Part shown: piece after piece, positions 1 through 8,615 of the stretch
Layout: every line of letters begins with the position of its first letter
Position numbering within the stretch: the stretch's first letter is position 1
Origin: an uncultured Alistipes sp.
Lineage (GTDB): Bacteria; Bacteroidota; Bacteroidia; Bacteroidales; Rikenellaceae
Assembly (NCBI GenBank): GCA_937880705.1
Contig: CALGRZ010000070.1
Location: forward strand, 1 to 22,285
Direction: 5' to 3'
DNA: 22,285 bases
Notes under the pieces: model-generated
What the model was told of the DNA's origin: nothing
Seen by the model: the letters and a program-made list of their open reading frames with translations, nothing else
Database searches by the model: none
Position numbers and translations under genes: made by a program

Positions 1-19
1 TATTCGTTGTTTTGTAGCG

Positions 20-51
20 CAAAAGTAGCCTATTTACGCCGAGTTGCCAAA
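20..51 (-). promoter_or_regulatory. Bacteroidales-type promoter reading off the left edge
   Basis: On the minus strand a TTTG box (48-51) is followed after exactly 20 nt by TACTTTTG (20-27). This matches the Bacteroidota primary sigma consensus TTTG / TAnnTTTG at its usual spacing. Transcription would start near position 12 and run leftwards out of the window, so it serves a gene not seen here. It lies just past the stop of gcvP on the same strand, so that gene need not depend on read-through from gcvP. Confidence 0.6.
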
Positions 52-66
52 TTTTGTGCAATCTTT

Positions 67-2895
67 TTACTCCTGGTTCACGCAGCAGAGGTTTCTGTCG
101 CCGAATCCGTTGTCGATCTTCGATACGTAGGGGAAGAACTTCGACTCGCGTACCCAATCGAGCGGGAAGGCGGCCTCCTCGCGCGTGTAGGGGTGCGACC
201 ACTCGCCGCACAGCTCCTCGGCCGTGTGGGGTGCCATCTTCACCACATTATCCTCCTGACCCACAGCTGCCTCGCACTCGCGCTTGATGCGGATCATGGT
301 CTGGATGAAGCGATCCATCTCCTCCTTCGGCTCCGACTCCGTAGGCTCGACCATCAAGGTCTCGTGTACGGGGAATGAGAGCGTGGGGGCGTGGAAGCCG
401 TAGTCCATCAAGCGGTGAGCAATATCGCCGCAGTCGATGCCATAGTCGTGCTTGAAGTGTGTGAGGTCGAGAATCATCTCGTGGCCCACGCGGCCTGTCT
501 CGCCCGAATAGTAGGTGCGATACTCGTTCTTCAATGCCGACGACATATAGTTGGCATTTACGATAGCCATCTCGGTAGAGTGACGCAAGCCCTCCTCGCC
601 GAGCATCTTGATATAACCATAGGTAATCGGGAGCAACATCGCCGAGCCCCATGGTGCTGACGATACGGCTGTGATACCATCCTCACCGCCCGTAGCAACA
701 ACGGGGTGCGATGGCAGGAATGGCTTCAAATGCTCTGCCACGCAGATAGGACCTACACCCGGGCCACCGCCGCCGTGAGGCATTGCGAAGGTCTTGTGAA
801 GGTTGAGGTGGCATACATCGGCACCAATATATCCTGGGTTGGTGAGGCCGACCTGTGCGTTCATATTCGCACCGTCCATATATACCTGACCACCCGCATC
901 GTGTACTGCATCCACAATCTCGCGTATGCGGCTCTCGAACACACCGTGGGTCGATGGGTATGTTACCATCAAGCCGCTCAGCTCCGAGCTATGCTCCTCA
1001 GCCTTTGCCTTCAAATCCTCGACATCGATATTTCCGTTGGCATCGCACGCCACAGTTACAATCTTCATACCCGCCATAGCTGCCGATGCAGGGTTGGTGC
1101 CGTGTGCCGATGAGGGGATAAGGATGATGTTACGGTAGCCCTGACCACGGCTCTGGTGGTAGGCGCGAATAATCATAAGACCTGTGTACTCGCCCGCAGC
1201 ACCAGAGTTGGGCTGGAGAGTACAGCCTGCAAAGCCTGTGATAACAGCGAGGTAGTTCTCAAGGTTGGTGATAAGCTCGCGGTAGCCCTCCGACTGGTCA
1301 GCAGGAGCGAAGGGGTGCATATTCTGGAAGCCAGCCAACGACAGAGGCTGCATAAGCTGTGCAGCGTTGAGCTTCATTGTGCAAGAGCCCAACGAAATCA
1401 TAGAGTTCATAAGCGAGATATCGCGCAACTCCAAACGCTTGATATAGCGCATCATCTCGGTCTCGGTGCGGTAGGCGTTGAAGATCTGCTCGGTGAAGAA
1501 CTCTGTGCCACGCTTAACATCCTCGGCGATAGCGGCACACTCAACACGCTTTACGGTCTTAGCCTTCTTGCCACGAGCCTCAGCAAAGATATCTACGATG
1601 GTCTGAAGCTCCGCATCGGTTGTAACCTCGTCAAACGACATACGCACGCAGTCGTCAGCGGGATAGTAGAGGTTAATCTCGCGGGCGAGGGCGATATCCT
1701 GAATTACAGATGCCTCGGCCTCAACCTCGATAGTGTCGAACACGGCCTTGGTGCGTACCACATAGCCCATAGCCTCCAACGCTGCCTTCACGCTGAGCGC
1801 TGCGGTGTGAGCGTTGAGTGCAGCACGCTGCAAGCCCTCCTTACCGTTGTAGATACAGTAGAAACCTACCATCGACGCCATAAGGGCGGTTGCGGTACAG
1901 ATATTCGAGGTAGCCTTCTCGCGCTTGATATGCTGCTCACGCATCTGCAACGACATACGCAACGCCTTGTTACCCAAGCGGTCTACAGATACGCCGATGA
2001 TACGGCCGGGCATCTGGCGCTTGTAGGCATCGCGGGTTGCCATATAGCCTGCGCTGGGGCCACCAAAGCCCATAGGACAGCCAAGGCGCTGGGTAGAGCC
2101 TACGGCAATATCGGCACCCCACTCTGCGGGCGACTTCAAAAGTGCCAACGAGAGAAGATCGGCAACGGCAGTAACGGTAGCACCTACGGCGTGTGCCTTC
2201 TCGGCAAAAGCGGCATAGTTGCGTACCTCGCCATTAGCTGCGGGGAACTGCACCATAGCACCAAACTCCTTACCCGTAAACTCATACTCCGAGAAGTTGT
2301 CGCGGATAATCTCGATGCCGAAGGGCTCAGAACGGGTGAGCAACACATCGAGGGTCTGAGGGAAGATGCTCTCATCTACGAAGAGCTGGTTGCGACCCTG
2401 CTTAACGGCCTCGCGTGAGCGCAAAGCGAACATCATAAGCATAGCCTCGGCAGCAGCTGTTGCCTCGTCGAGCAACGAGCAGTTGGCAACCTCCAAGCCT
2501 GTGAGCGAGAGGATTGCGGTCTGGTAGTTGAGCAACGCCTCCAAACGGCCCTGCGAAATCTCGGCCTGATAGGGGGTGTACGAGGTATACCACGCGGGGT
2601 TCTCGAACACATTGCGCGTAATCACTGCAGGTACGGCATTGGGATAGTAGCCCATACCGATAAACGAGCGGAAGGTGCGGTTCTTCGTGGCAAGCTCGGC
2701 GATATGCTGAGCATACTCATACTCGCTCATTGCCTCAGGCAAGTCGAGATCCTTCTTAAGACGGATATTCTGGGGAATGACCTGCTGAAGAAGCTCCTCA
2801 ACAGAGCCTACACCAATTGTTGCGAGCATCTCGCGAAGATCCTCAGGTGAGTTAAGACCTGTGTGGCGGTCTACAAAGCTGTCAAAGGTTTTCAT
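67..2895 (-). CDS. gcvP: Glycine dehydrogenase (decarboxylating), glycine cleavage P-protein
   Basis: This is a full-length single-chain P-protein of 942 residues; the E. coli protein has 957. It decarboxylates glycine with PLP and passes the aminomethyl group to lipoyl H-protein in the cytosolic glycine cleavage system. The PLP lysine is K701 within HLNLHKTFAMPHGGGGPG, and the glycine-rich stretch after it is intact. The N-terminal half, with YTPYQAEISQGRLEALLNYQ and the MGFGGPSAGY segment, is the paralogous first half of the fused enzyme. The start MKTFDSFVDRH is the usual one. It lies 36 bp after the kinase gene on the same strand and is probably co-transcribed with it. gcvT, gcvH and gcvL are not in the window. 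The DNA is GC-rich like the next three genes. The identification is firm from sequence similarity. Confidence 0.97.
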   Translation of the reverse strand: MKTFDSFVDRHTGLNSPEDLREMLATIGVGSVEELLQQVIPQNIRLKKDLDLPEAMSEYEYAQHIAELATKNRTFRSFIGMGYYPNAVPAVITRNVFENPAWYTSYTPYQAEISQGRLEALLNYQTAILSLTGLEVANCSLLDEATAAAEAMLMMFALRSREAVKQGRNQLFVDESIFPQTLDVLLTRSEPFGIEIIRDNFSEYEFTGKEFGAMVQFPAANGEVRNYAAFAEKAHAVGATVTAVADLLSLALLKSPAEWGADIAVGSTQRLGCPMGFGGPSAGYMATRDAYKRQMPGRIIGVSVDRLGNKALRMSLQMREQHIKREKATSNICTATALMASMVGFYCIYNGKEGLQRAALNAHTAALSVKAALEAMGYVVRTKAVFDTIEVEAEASVIQDIALAREINLYYPADDCVRMSFDEVTTDAELQTIVDIFAEARGKKAKTVKRVECAAIAEDVKRGTEFFTEQIFNAYRTETEMMRYIKRLELRDISLMNSMISLGSCTMKLNAAQLMQPLSLAGFQNMHPFAPADQSEGYRELITNLENYLAVITGFAGCTLQPNSGAAGEYTGLMIIRAYHQSRGQGYRNIILIPSSAHGTNPASAAMAGMKIVTVACDANGNIDVEDLKAKAEEHSSELSGLMVTYPSTHGVFESRIREIVDAVHDAGGQVYMDGANMNAQVGLTNPGYIGADVCHLNLHKTFAMPHGGGGPGVGPICVAEHLKPFLPSHPVVATGGEDGITAVSSAPWGSAMLLPITYGYIKMLGEEGLRHSTEMAIVNANYMSSALKNEYRTYYSGETGRVGHEMILDLTHFKHDYGIDCGDIAHRLMDYGFHAPTLSFPVHETLMVEPTESEPKEEMDRFIQTMIRIKRECEAAVGQEDNVVKMAPHTAEELCGEWSHPYTREEAAFPLDWVRESKFFPYVSKIDNGFGDRNLCCVNQE

Positions 2896-2931
2896 TTGAT
2901 AGTTGTTTTTTATAGTTTTAAGTTGTTTTAT

Positions 2932-4611
2932 TTAGTATTTGAACGAGCTGCCTCCGATAAACTCTCTCAGCAGCGAGGTGGGTGGTATCTCCTCTGGCGA
3001 TATTGCCACGAAGTTGTCGAGGAACTTAAGCAGACGCTTAGCCTCGGCGTGCTCCACCACTGTGTCGGGCACTTCACGCAAGATTGGCTCGGCAATAGCC
3101 TTGAGCACCGAAATCTCGTAGAAGAGCGACGAGTTGAACATCACATCGGCATTCTCCTGATAGGGGAATATGTGACGCTCCTCGCCACGGCGCACATCGG
3201 GCCACATCTCCAGCGTGCGCTGGGCGTTATGGCCGCGTGTGGCGTTGTCGCGTATGGCGCGGCGCAGCATGCGGTTGTCGGTGGTGGGTATGCGCGAGTA
3301 GTTGTCCATGGCCACCGACGTGAAGCACGAGATGTATATCTTGAACTTCTGACCATCGGCAACGCTCGGCGTGAGGCGCGGGTTGAGGGCGTGGATACCC
3401 TCCAGAATAAGTATCGAGCGGTCGGTGAGCTTCAGCGGCTTATCGTGCCACTGACGCTTGCCCGTGATGAAGTCGTAGCGCGGAATCTCGACACTCTCGC
3501 CACGCGACAGACGTGCGAGGTGGTCGTTGAGCGTGGCCAGGTCGATAGCCTCCAGAGCCTCGTAGTCGGGCTTGCCGTTCTCGCCTATGGGGGTCTTGTC
3601 GCGATCCACGAAGTAGTCGTCGAGGGCTATGAGCACGGGGTCGAGACCACGCACGCGCAGCTGTATGCCCAGACGCTTCGAGAAGGTGGTCTTGCCACTT
3701 GACGAGGGGCCCGAGATGAGGGCCATGCGCACGCCGCGCGAGTCGTTGGCCTCGGCTATGCGGCGGGCGATGTCGGCGATCTTCAGCTCGTGGAAGGCCT
3801 CGGCGAGCTTTATAAGCTCCGAGGCATCACCCTCCATCACACGGCGGTTGAGGTCACCCACCGTCGGCACACCCATGATGTCTATCCACGACTGGTACTC
3901 GTGGAAGATGTCGAACATCTTGTGCAGGGCCACCGAGGGCTTTATCTCCTCGGGGTTATGTCTGTCGGGCAGGGCGACATAGAAGCCGTTGTAGAGCGAC
4001 ACGATGTCGAACTGCGCAACGTAGCCCGTCGAGGGTGCCAGCGTACCGTAGAAGTAGCCGGGTATGTCGTCGATGTGGTTTACCGTGCGGTAGAGCGTAG
4101 GACGTGTGGTGAGCAGCTCCATGCGGTCGTCGTAGCCATACCTCTCGTACTGTGCCATCACCTCCTCTTGGCGCAACTTCGAGCGCGTGATGGGCCTGTC
4201 GGCGCGGATGATATGCTGCATGCGCTCCTTGATGTTGGCCAGATATGCCTCGTCGGGGGCGATGCGGTTGTCCACCTCGCAGTAGAAGCCGTTGCCCAGC
4301 GTGTGGCGTATGCGCAGCTTATCCTCGGGGTAGAGCTCCGTGAAGGCGGCCTGCAACACAAACGATATGGTGCGCTGGTAGACGCGGTAGCCCTCCAGCG
4401 TGCGCATGTCGAAGAACTCCACCGTCACCGGCTTGTAAATCTTGTAGCCCAGCTCCTTGTAGCGGTTGTTGACACTCGCAGCAAGGATGGGGTAGGGCCT
4501 GTCGAAGTGTGTGGCCGAGAGTATCTCACCAAGCGTGGTGCCCATCTCCGCCTCGATGGTGGTGTTGTCGTTGAGGCAGATAACGGTATGTGTATGGAGC
4601 TTATTACTCAT
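2932..4611 (-). CDS. Nucleoside kinase with TGS and PRK/uridine kinase domains
   Basis: The 559-residue protein has three parts. An N-terminal TGS-like segment (about 8-70) is followed by a ThrRS/AlaRS second-additional-domain-like region (about 70-200, with IRHTLGNGFYCEVDNRIAPD). The C-terminal P-loop kinase of the phosphoribulokinase/uridine kinase family has Walker A GPSSSGKT at 301-308 (K307), followed by the LIALDDYFVDRDKTP segment. This arrangement is conserved in Bacteroidota and usually annotated as uridine or nucleoside kinase; the true substrate is not evident. An open frame continues upstream to 4992, but the start MSNKLHTHTVICLNDN at 4611 is preferred. The upstream extension overlaps the divergent metallophosphoesterase gene and reads as noise. 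gcvP follows 36 bp downstream on the same strand. Confidence 0.9.
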   Translation of the reverse strand: MSNKLHTHTVICLNDNTTIEAEMGTTLGEILSATHFDRPYPILAASVNNRYKELGYKIYKPVTVEFFDMRTLEGYRVYQRTISFVLQAAFTELYPEDKLRIRHTLGNGFYCEVDNRIAPDEAYLANIKERMQHIIRADRPITRSKLRQEEVMAQYERYGYDDRMELLTTRPTLYRTVNHIDDIPGYFYGTLAPSTGYVAQFDIVSLYNGFYVALPDRHNPEEIKPSVALHKMFDIFHEYQSWIDIMGVPTVGDLNRRVMEGDASELIKLAEAFHELKIADIARRIAEANDSRGVRMALISGPSSSGKTTFSKRLGIQLRVRGLDPVLIALDDYFVDRDKTPIGENGKPDYEALEAIDLATLNDHLARLSRGESVEIPRYDFITGKRQWHDKPLKLTDRSILILEGIHALNPRLTPSVADGQKFKIYISCFTSVAMDNYSRIPTTDNRMLRRAIRDNATRGHNAQRTLEMWPDVRRGEERHIFPYQENADVMFNSSLFYEISVLKAIAEPILREVPDTVVEHAEAKRLLKFLDNFVAISPEEIPPTSLLREFIGGSSFKY

Positions 4612-4686
4612 TTTTTTGTCAATTAACGTGTAAAGATAGTAATTTTTTGTAACTTTGAGCCAAATAAATCGATATAAATTAACGCT
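4612..4686. promoter_or_regulatory. Divergent promoter region between kinase and metallophosphoesterase genes
   Basis: These 75 bp separate two divergent genes. On the plus strand TAACTTTG (4650-4657) fits the TAnnTTTG box, about 30 nt before the start at 4687, but no well-spaced TTTG lies upstream. On the minus strand TTTG (4661-4664) and TATCTTTA (4631-4638) lie 22 nt apart, with one mismatch in the second box. The two candidate promoters overlap, so expression of the two gene pairs could interfere. Boxes are assigned by eye only. Confidence 0.45.
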
Positions 4687-6141
4687 ATGAGGAAAATTTT
4701 TATTGCCACCTTCTTTATTTTGCTCTTCACAACATCGTGTCGGGAGCAGAAGAGTCTTCCTTTGGAACACCTCTACATCGTGGCAACCAACGATATACAC
4801 GCCAACATCTACGCCATGCCCCAGCTCGCCACGCTTGTCAAGGAGTATGAGAGCCGTGGCGATGTGCTTGTGGTGGACTCGGGCGACAGGGTCTCGGGCA
4901 ACGCCTTTGTGGATGATGGCGCAAGGCCGGGTGTGGCCATCATCGAGCTGATGAACGCCATAGGCTACGACGTGGTCACGGTGGGTAACCATGAGTTCGA
5001 CAAGGGCCCCGCTGTGCTTGGCGACATGGTGCGCACGTCAGAGTTTAAGACCGTGTGTAGCAATGCCTTATCGCTTACTGAAGAGGTGCCCTTCGAGTCG
5101 GTCGTGAGCTTCGAGTTTGGCGAGCTTAAGGTGGCCTTTGTGGGTGTTGTCGACACCGACGATGGCGGCCATCCTCTGGGCCAGGAGCAGGTCTACGAGG
5201 AGTTCCGTTTTACGAACGACGTCGAGTCGGCCTACGATGTGTGTGCCTCGCTCGAGGACGATGTGGACTTCGTTGTGGTGCTCTCGCACATGGGCGACAA
5301 CATCGACGAGCAGTTTATCGCGCTCAACCCCCGCTGCGACTGGGTGGCAGGTGGCCATACCCACGAGATGCGCAACCGCAGGATCAACGGCATACAGCTC
5401 ACGCAGAGTGGCAAGAACCTCGGCAGCGTTATGCTCGCCCATATCTCGCACCGCGATGGCGAGGTCGTGGATGTTGAATACGACACTATTGCCCTCGACA
5501 GGTGGATTGCCGACAGCCAGCTCACCGAGCTTGTTGCCCAGATCAAGTCGCGCAACCCCGAGCTCAATGCCGTTGAGGGCTATGCCAACGAGCATATCAC
5601 GCGCGACGGCGTGGCCAACCTCACCGTGGCGGCACTCAAGGAGTACCCCTACGCAGGTGGTCTTACGCCCGACATCGCCTTCTACCACTACGGCGGCATA
5701 CGCCTATCGTCGATACTCAAGGGTGCGATCACCCGTGGCGACATCTACAACAACGACCCCTTTAACTCGTACATCCTGCTTGGCGAGATGACCACCGAGC
5801 AGATACGCACCTTCATCCTCGACAAGTACAACGCCGTGGGCGAGGGTGGCCGAGCAGATAAGGAGTCGCACTACCCCTACTTCCGAGCCAACATACCCTA
5901 TGAGATTGTCGTGGGCGAGGATGGCGATGCTTCAGATATAAATATAGGGTTGACACCCGGGCAGAGTTACAGCGTGGCCATCTGCGACTATATAGCAAAG
6001 AAGTATATCGACGAGGCTATCGTCCGAGAGCAGTTCCGCGAGGCGGGTGTCACGGTGCGTGAGGCACTCCTGGAGTATGTCCGCACGGCCACCGAGGGCA
6101 TCACCCCCGACAATGTAAACCATCAGGTCGAGCTACGATAG
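4687..6141 (+). CDS. Lipoprotein 5'-nucleotidase/metallophosphoesterase (UshA family)
   Basis: This 484-residue exported protein begins with a short hydrophobic signal and lipobox FTTSC (C18), so it is probably a membrane-anchored lipoprotein. The calcineurin-like metal-binding motifs are all present: NDIHAN (D36, H38), SGD (D67), GNHE (100-103), H201 in LSHMGDN and GGHTH (H224, H226). The C-terminal part (about 280-480), with GGIRLSSILKGAITRGD and the NDPFNS stretch, matches the 5'-nucleotidase C-terminal substrate domain. The family removes phosphate from nucleotides or related esters in the periplasm; the precise substrate cannot be told. At 484 residues it is slightly short for UshA-type enzymes but complete. 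rnhB starts 2 bp after its stop, suggesting one transcript. Confidence 0.92.
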   Translation: MRKIFIATFFILLFTTSCREQKSLPLEHLYIVATNDIHANIYAMPQLATLVKEYESRGDVLVVDSGDRVSGNAFVDDGARPGVAIIELMNAIGYDVVTVGNHEFDKGPAVLGDMVRTSEFKTVCSNALSLTEEVPFESVVSFEFGELKVAFVGVVDTDDGGHPLGQEQVYEEFRFTNDVESAYDVCASLEDDVDFVVVLSHMGDNIDEQFIALNPRCDWVAGGHTHEMRNRRINGIQLTQSGKNLGSVMLAHISHRDGEVVDVEYDTIALDRWIADSQLTELVAQIKSRNPELNAVEGYANEHITRDGVANLTVAALKEYPYAGGLTPDIAFYHYGGIRLSSILKGAITRGDIYNNDPFNSYILLGEMTTEQIRTFILDKYNAVGEGGRADKESHYPYFRANIPYEIVVGEDGDASDINIGLTPGQSYSVAICDYIAKKYIDEAIVREQFREAGVTVREALLEYVRTATEGITPDNVNHQVELR

Positions 6142-6143
6142 CC

Positions 6144-6740
6144 ATGTTGGAGAACTGCTACCAGTATGACCTGCTCGAGGCGGGGTGCGACGAGGCGGGC
6201 CGCGGATGTCTTGCCGGCTCGGTCTTTGCCGCTGCCGTGATACTGCCTCCCGACTTTCACCACCCGCTGCTCAACGACTCGAAGCAGATGACGGAGCGTC
6301 GTCGCGATGCGTTGCGCGAGATTATCGAGCGCGAGGCCATCGCCTGGTCGGTGCAGGAGGTCTCGGCCGAGCGTATCGACAAGATAAACATCCTCAACGC
6401 CTCGATCGAGGGCATGAACCTCGCCCTGCGTGACCTTAAGCCGCAGCCGGGCTTTGCTGTCATCGACGGCAATAAGTTTCATACCGACCTCACCATACCT
6501 TGGCGCACCATCGTCAAGGGTGACGGCAAGTATGCCGACATTGCCGCCGCCTCGGTGCTTGCCAAGACCCACCGCGACGAGTATATGTTGCGCCTCGACG
6601 AGGAGTACCCGATGTATGGTTGGCGCAAGAATAAGGGCTATCCCACACGCGAGCATCGCCTCGCGGTGCGCGAGTATGGCCTCTCGCCCTACCATCGCCT
6701 CACCTTCAATGCCGTGCCCGAGCAGTTGGAGCTCTTTTAG
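6144..6740 (+). CDS. rnhB: Ribonuclease HII
   Basis: The 198-residue protein is a typical RNase HII. The signature CDEAGRGCLAGSVFAAAV carries catalytic D16 and E17. D108 lies in VIDGNKF, and D145 in IAAASVLAKTHRDEYM. The enzyme nicks RNA in RNA-DNA hybrids and removes ribonucleotides misincorporated into DNA. The start ATG is 2 bp after the stop of the metallophosphoesterase gene, giving tight coupling. The C-terminal FNAVPEQLELF resembles short PIP-like tails seen on other RNase HII proteins, which is an inference. This is the last intact gene of the GC-rich block; composition changes sharply just after it. Confidence 0.96.
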   Translation: MLENCYQYDLLEAGCDEAGRGCLAGSVFAAAVILPPDFHHPLLNDSKQMTERRRDALREIIEREAIAWSVQEVSAERIDKINILNASIEGMNLALRDLKPQPGFAVIDGNKFHTDLTIPWRTIVKGDGKYADIAAASVLAKTHRDEYMLRLDEEYPMYGWRKNKGYPTREHRLAVREYGLSPYHRLTFNAVPEQLELF

Positions 6741-6802
6741 CTATTATTTGCCTCGAAGAGAGACCTCAAAGCCACCTCACGGCATACTTTGTGGAGGAAA
6801 AA

Positions 6803-6834
6803 TTTGATAAATCCAAAAAATCATTCTACCTTTG
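6803..6834 (+). promoter_or_regulatory. Consensus Bacteroidales promoter with no intact gene downstream
   Basis: TTTG (6803-6806), a 20-nt spacer and TACCTTTG (6827-6834) match the Bacteroidota promoter consensus exactly. The predicted transcript starts near 6842 and runs right. The only coding signal it meets is a 12-codon stub at 6862. It probably belonged to a gene that is cut off by the composition break just beyond. Confidence 0.55.
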
Positions 6835-6861
6835 TGATGAAATTATGAGGGGTTCTGATCT

Positions 6862-6900
6862 ATGATGGATTGGAATTCATTATTTTTTTATGCTTATTGA
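6862..6900 (+). pseudogene. Possible 5' stub of a severed gene
   Basis: An ATG at 6862 lies about 20 nt after the predicted transcription start and is preceded by GAGGGG (6847-6852), a weak Shine-Dalgarno-like run. It opens a frame reading MMDWNSLFFYAY before a stop at 6898-6900. The early codons read like a natural N-terminus, and the stop falls where the DNA turns AT-rich. I read it as the first codons of a gene broken near 6890. It could instead be a chance peptide or a leader peptide. Confidence 0.22.
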
Positions 6901-6938
6901 AAATAAAAAATTAAGTTTTACAAAATCGACCTGCGTTC

Positions 6939-7118
6939 TCACTCATACTGATCCATATTTGCAGCATGGCGTACAGCATTGATCTGGGTTTTAACGAGTG
7001 TTGAGGATGTCACATTGATAAGATGCTCAATCTTCTCAACACATGCAATCTCTTTGCCGTACTGTATGACGCGGTATTTGCCGTCACCGAGGACGCGGAC
7101 GATTACGTCTTTGTTGTC
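6939..7118 (-). pseudogene. Possible 3' fragment of an unidentified minus-strand gene
   Basis: On the minus strand an open frame ends at 6939-6941 with a plausible C-terminus: DGKYRVIQYGKEIACVEKIE, then a polar helix-like stretch ending RHAANMDQYE. Further upstream, beyond about 7118, the same frame becomes the antisense of the beta-helix gene and stops looking like protein. So about 60 residues may be the real end of a gene cut at this point. I do not recognise the family. It overlaps the unconvincing first 30 codons of the plus-strand frame, so only one of the two can be real here. Confidence 0.3.
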
Positions 7119-8582
7119 GGTGCATCCGATGGCTCCAGCGCAGGTAACCTCGTGATCAACGGCGGTACCTATGTTGGTGAGACTTCTGTGATCTCCGTCA
7201 CTAAGGGCAAGCTTACCATCAACGGCGGCGAATTCTCCGTTGGCGATGATGATGCTTACAATTCCGTATATTTGCTCAATTGCATTGATGCAAATTATAA
7301 GGACGGCTCTGCCGTCATCGAGGTGAAGGGTGGTATCTTCCACAACTTCGATCCCGATCAAAACGCAGCTGAGGGCGCTAACACCAACTTCTGCGCTTAT
7401 GGTTATGGCGCTATCGAAAATACACCAAACGTATGGACAGTAATACCAAAACAAACTATGACTGCTGTGGTTAAAGACGGCTGGAACTGGTTCTCATATT
7501 ATGTTGAAGGTGATGTCCTCGACCAATTACAAAGTTCACTTGGCACTGTTGGAGTACAGATCAAATCTAGAACAGAATTTACACAATACTCAAATGGAGA
7601 TTGGAACGGAGATCTCGATTCTACAACACCAGCAGAATCATATAAGATCAATGTGAATGCTGATGCAGTTATCAACGTTACAGGTAATATCGTAAATCCA
7701 TCAGAATGCCCTATCATGTTGAATAACGGTGGCACTGGTAATGGTGCATGGAACTGGATCGGTTATCCATTAGCACAAGAGACTTCTGTCGCAACAGCAT
7801 TTGCAGGTGTAGTTAAAAATGGTGACGAAGTTAAGACACGTACAGGATTCGCTGAATATGTAAACGGTCAATGGTGGGGTTCTCTCATGACTTTGAAACC
7901 AGGTGTAGGTTATATGTATTTCAGAGCAGGTGCTAACGAAACAGTAAGTAACTTTACATATCCAACACCATCATCGAAGGAGGCTGTACAACCTAACATC
8001 ACAGCAGATGCTAACCTCTGGGTACCAAATTCAACATCATATGCAAACAATATGACAATGGTTGCAGTATTGAACATGAACGGTGAGATGATGAACGACA
8101 ACTACGAGGTTGCAGCAATGGTTAACGGAGAGGTACGCGGCAGCGCACGTCCTATCTACGTAGAACCAATGGACGCTTATATGTTGTTCCTCACAATCCA
8201 CGGCGAAGGCGTAGAAGAAGTGACATTCCAATGCTACGACTTTAACACCGACACAGAATATGTACTCAACAACACAATAAACTATTCAGACGATGCAAGA
8301 TTGGGTTCAGTGAATGAGCCATACGTACTCTGCTACGGCACAATGGGCATAGGCGAAAACGCAATGAACACAATAAACATCTATCCTAACCCAACAACAA
8401 CAGATAGAGAAATCAACCTCGGAGCTACATGCGATAAGGTAGAGGTCTATAACGCACTCGGCGTAAAGGTTGCAGAATACCAAGATGTTGACACTCTCGA
8501 TGCTATTGAAACAGCAGGTATTTACGTGATAAGAGTAACTAACGACGGCGATGTTAAACATTGCAGACTCGTTGTTAAATAA
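7023..8582 (+). CDS. T9SS surface protein, beta-helix plus WNW repeats, 5' end missing
   Basis: The frame gives 519 residues but has no signal peptide. Reading is convincing only from about 7117 (VVGASDGSSAG), so the true 5' part is probably lost. Order of parts: parallel beta-helix turns with repeated INGG motifs (NGGTY, NGGEF, then KGGIFHNF; about 32-145); two copies of a module opening GWNW (about 153) and AWNWIGYPL (about 240), each with a K[ST]RT.F..Y core; a domain with NNMTMVAVLNMNGE, then a GEVRGSARP core (about 338-440); and a T9SS sorting domain from NIYPNPTTTDREINL to the C-terminus. The protein should cross the outer membrane by the Por system and stay on the surface or be released. 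Similar modules are common in gut and rumen Bacteroidales surface proteins. The beta-helix part is GC-richer than the rest. The function is unknown; adhesion is a guess. Confidence 0.75.
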   Translation: MLNLLNTCNLFAVLYDAVFAVTEDADDYVFVVGASDGSSAGNLVINGGTYVGETSVISVTKGKLTINGGEFSVGDDDAYNSVYLLNCIDANYKDGSAVIEVKGGIFHNFDPDQNAAEGANTNFCAYGYGAIENTPNVWTVIPKQTMTAVVKDGWNWFSYYVEGDVLDQLQSSLGTVGVQIKSRTEFTQYSNGDWNGDLDSTTPAESYKINVNADAVINVTGNIVNPSECPIMLNNGGTGNGAWNWIGYPLAQETSVATAFAGVVKNGDEVKTRTGFAEYVNGQWWGSLMTLKPGVGYMYFRAGANETVSNFTYPTPSSKEAVQPNITADANLWVPNSTSYANNMTMVAVLNMNGEMMNDNYEVAAMVNGEVRGSARPIYVEPMDAYMLFLTIHGEGVEEVTFQCYDFNTDTEYVLNNTINYSDDARLGSVNEPYVLCYGTMGIGENAMNTINIYPNPTTTDREINLGATCDKVEVYNALGVKVAEYQDVDTLDAIETAGIYVIRVTNDGDVKHCRLVVK

Positions 8583-8615
8583 TGTACAATTAACAATGTA
8601 TAATTAACAATTAGC

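Noticed and set aside
1156..2418. Long open frame (420 codons) antisense to gcvP
   Set aside because: It is a by-product of the biased third-position use of gcvP. It shows no recognisable domain, and gcvP is certain.
2863..4626. Long open frames antisense to the nucleoside kinase gene
   Set aside because: They mirror the kinase gene and are rich in V, H and E of the shadow type; they have no promoter or family features.
4612..4992. N-terminal extension of the nucleoside kinase to 4992
   Set aside because: It would overlap the signal peptide and first motifs of the divergent metallophosphoesterase gene, and the extra residues resemble no known protein.
7023..8582. Frameshift or programmed start for the first T9SS protein
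   Set aside because: The other frames upstream of 7117 give no signal peptide, so a missing 5' end explains the data better than a frameshift.
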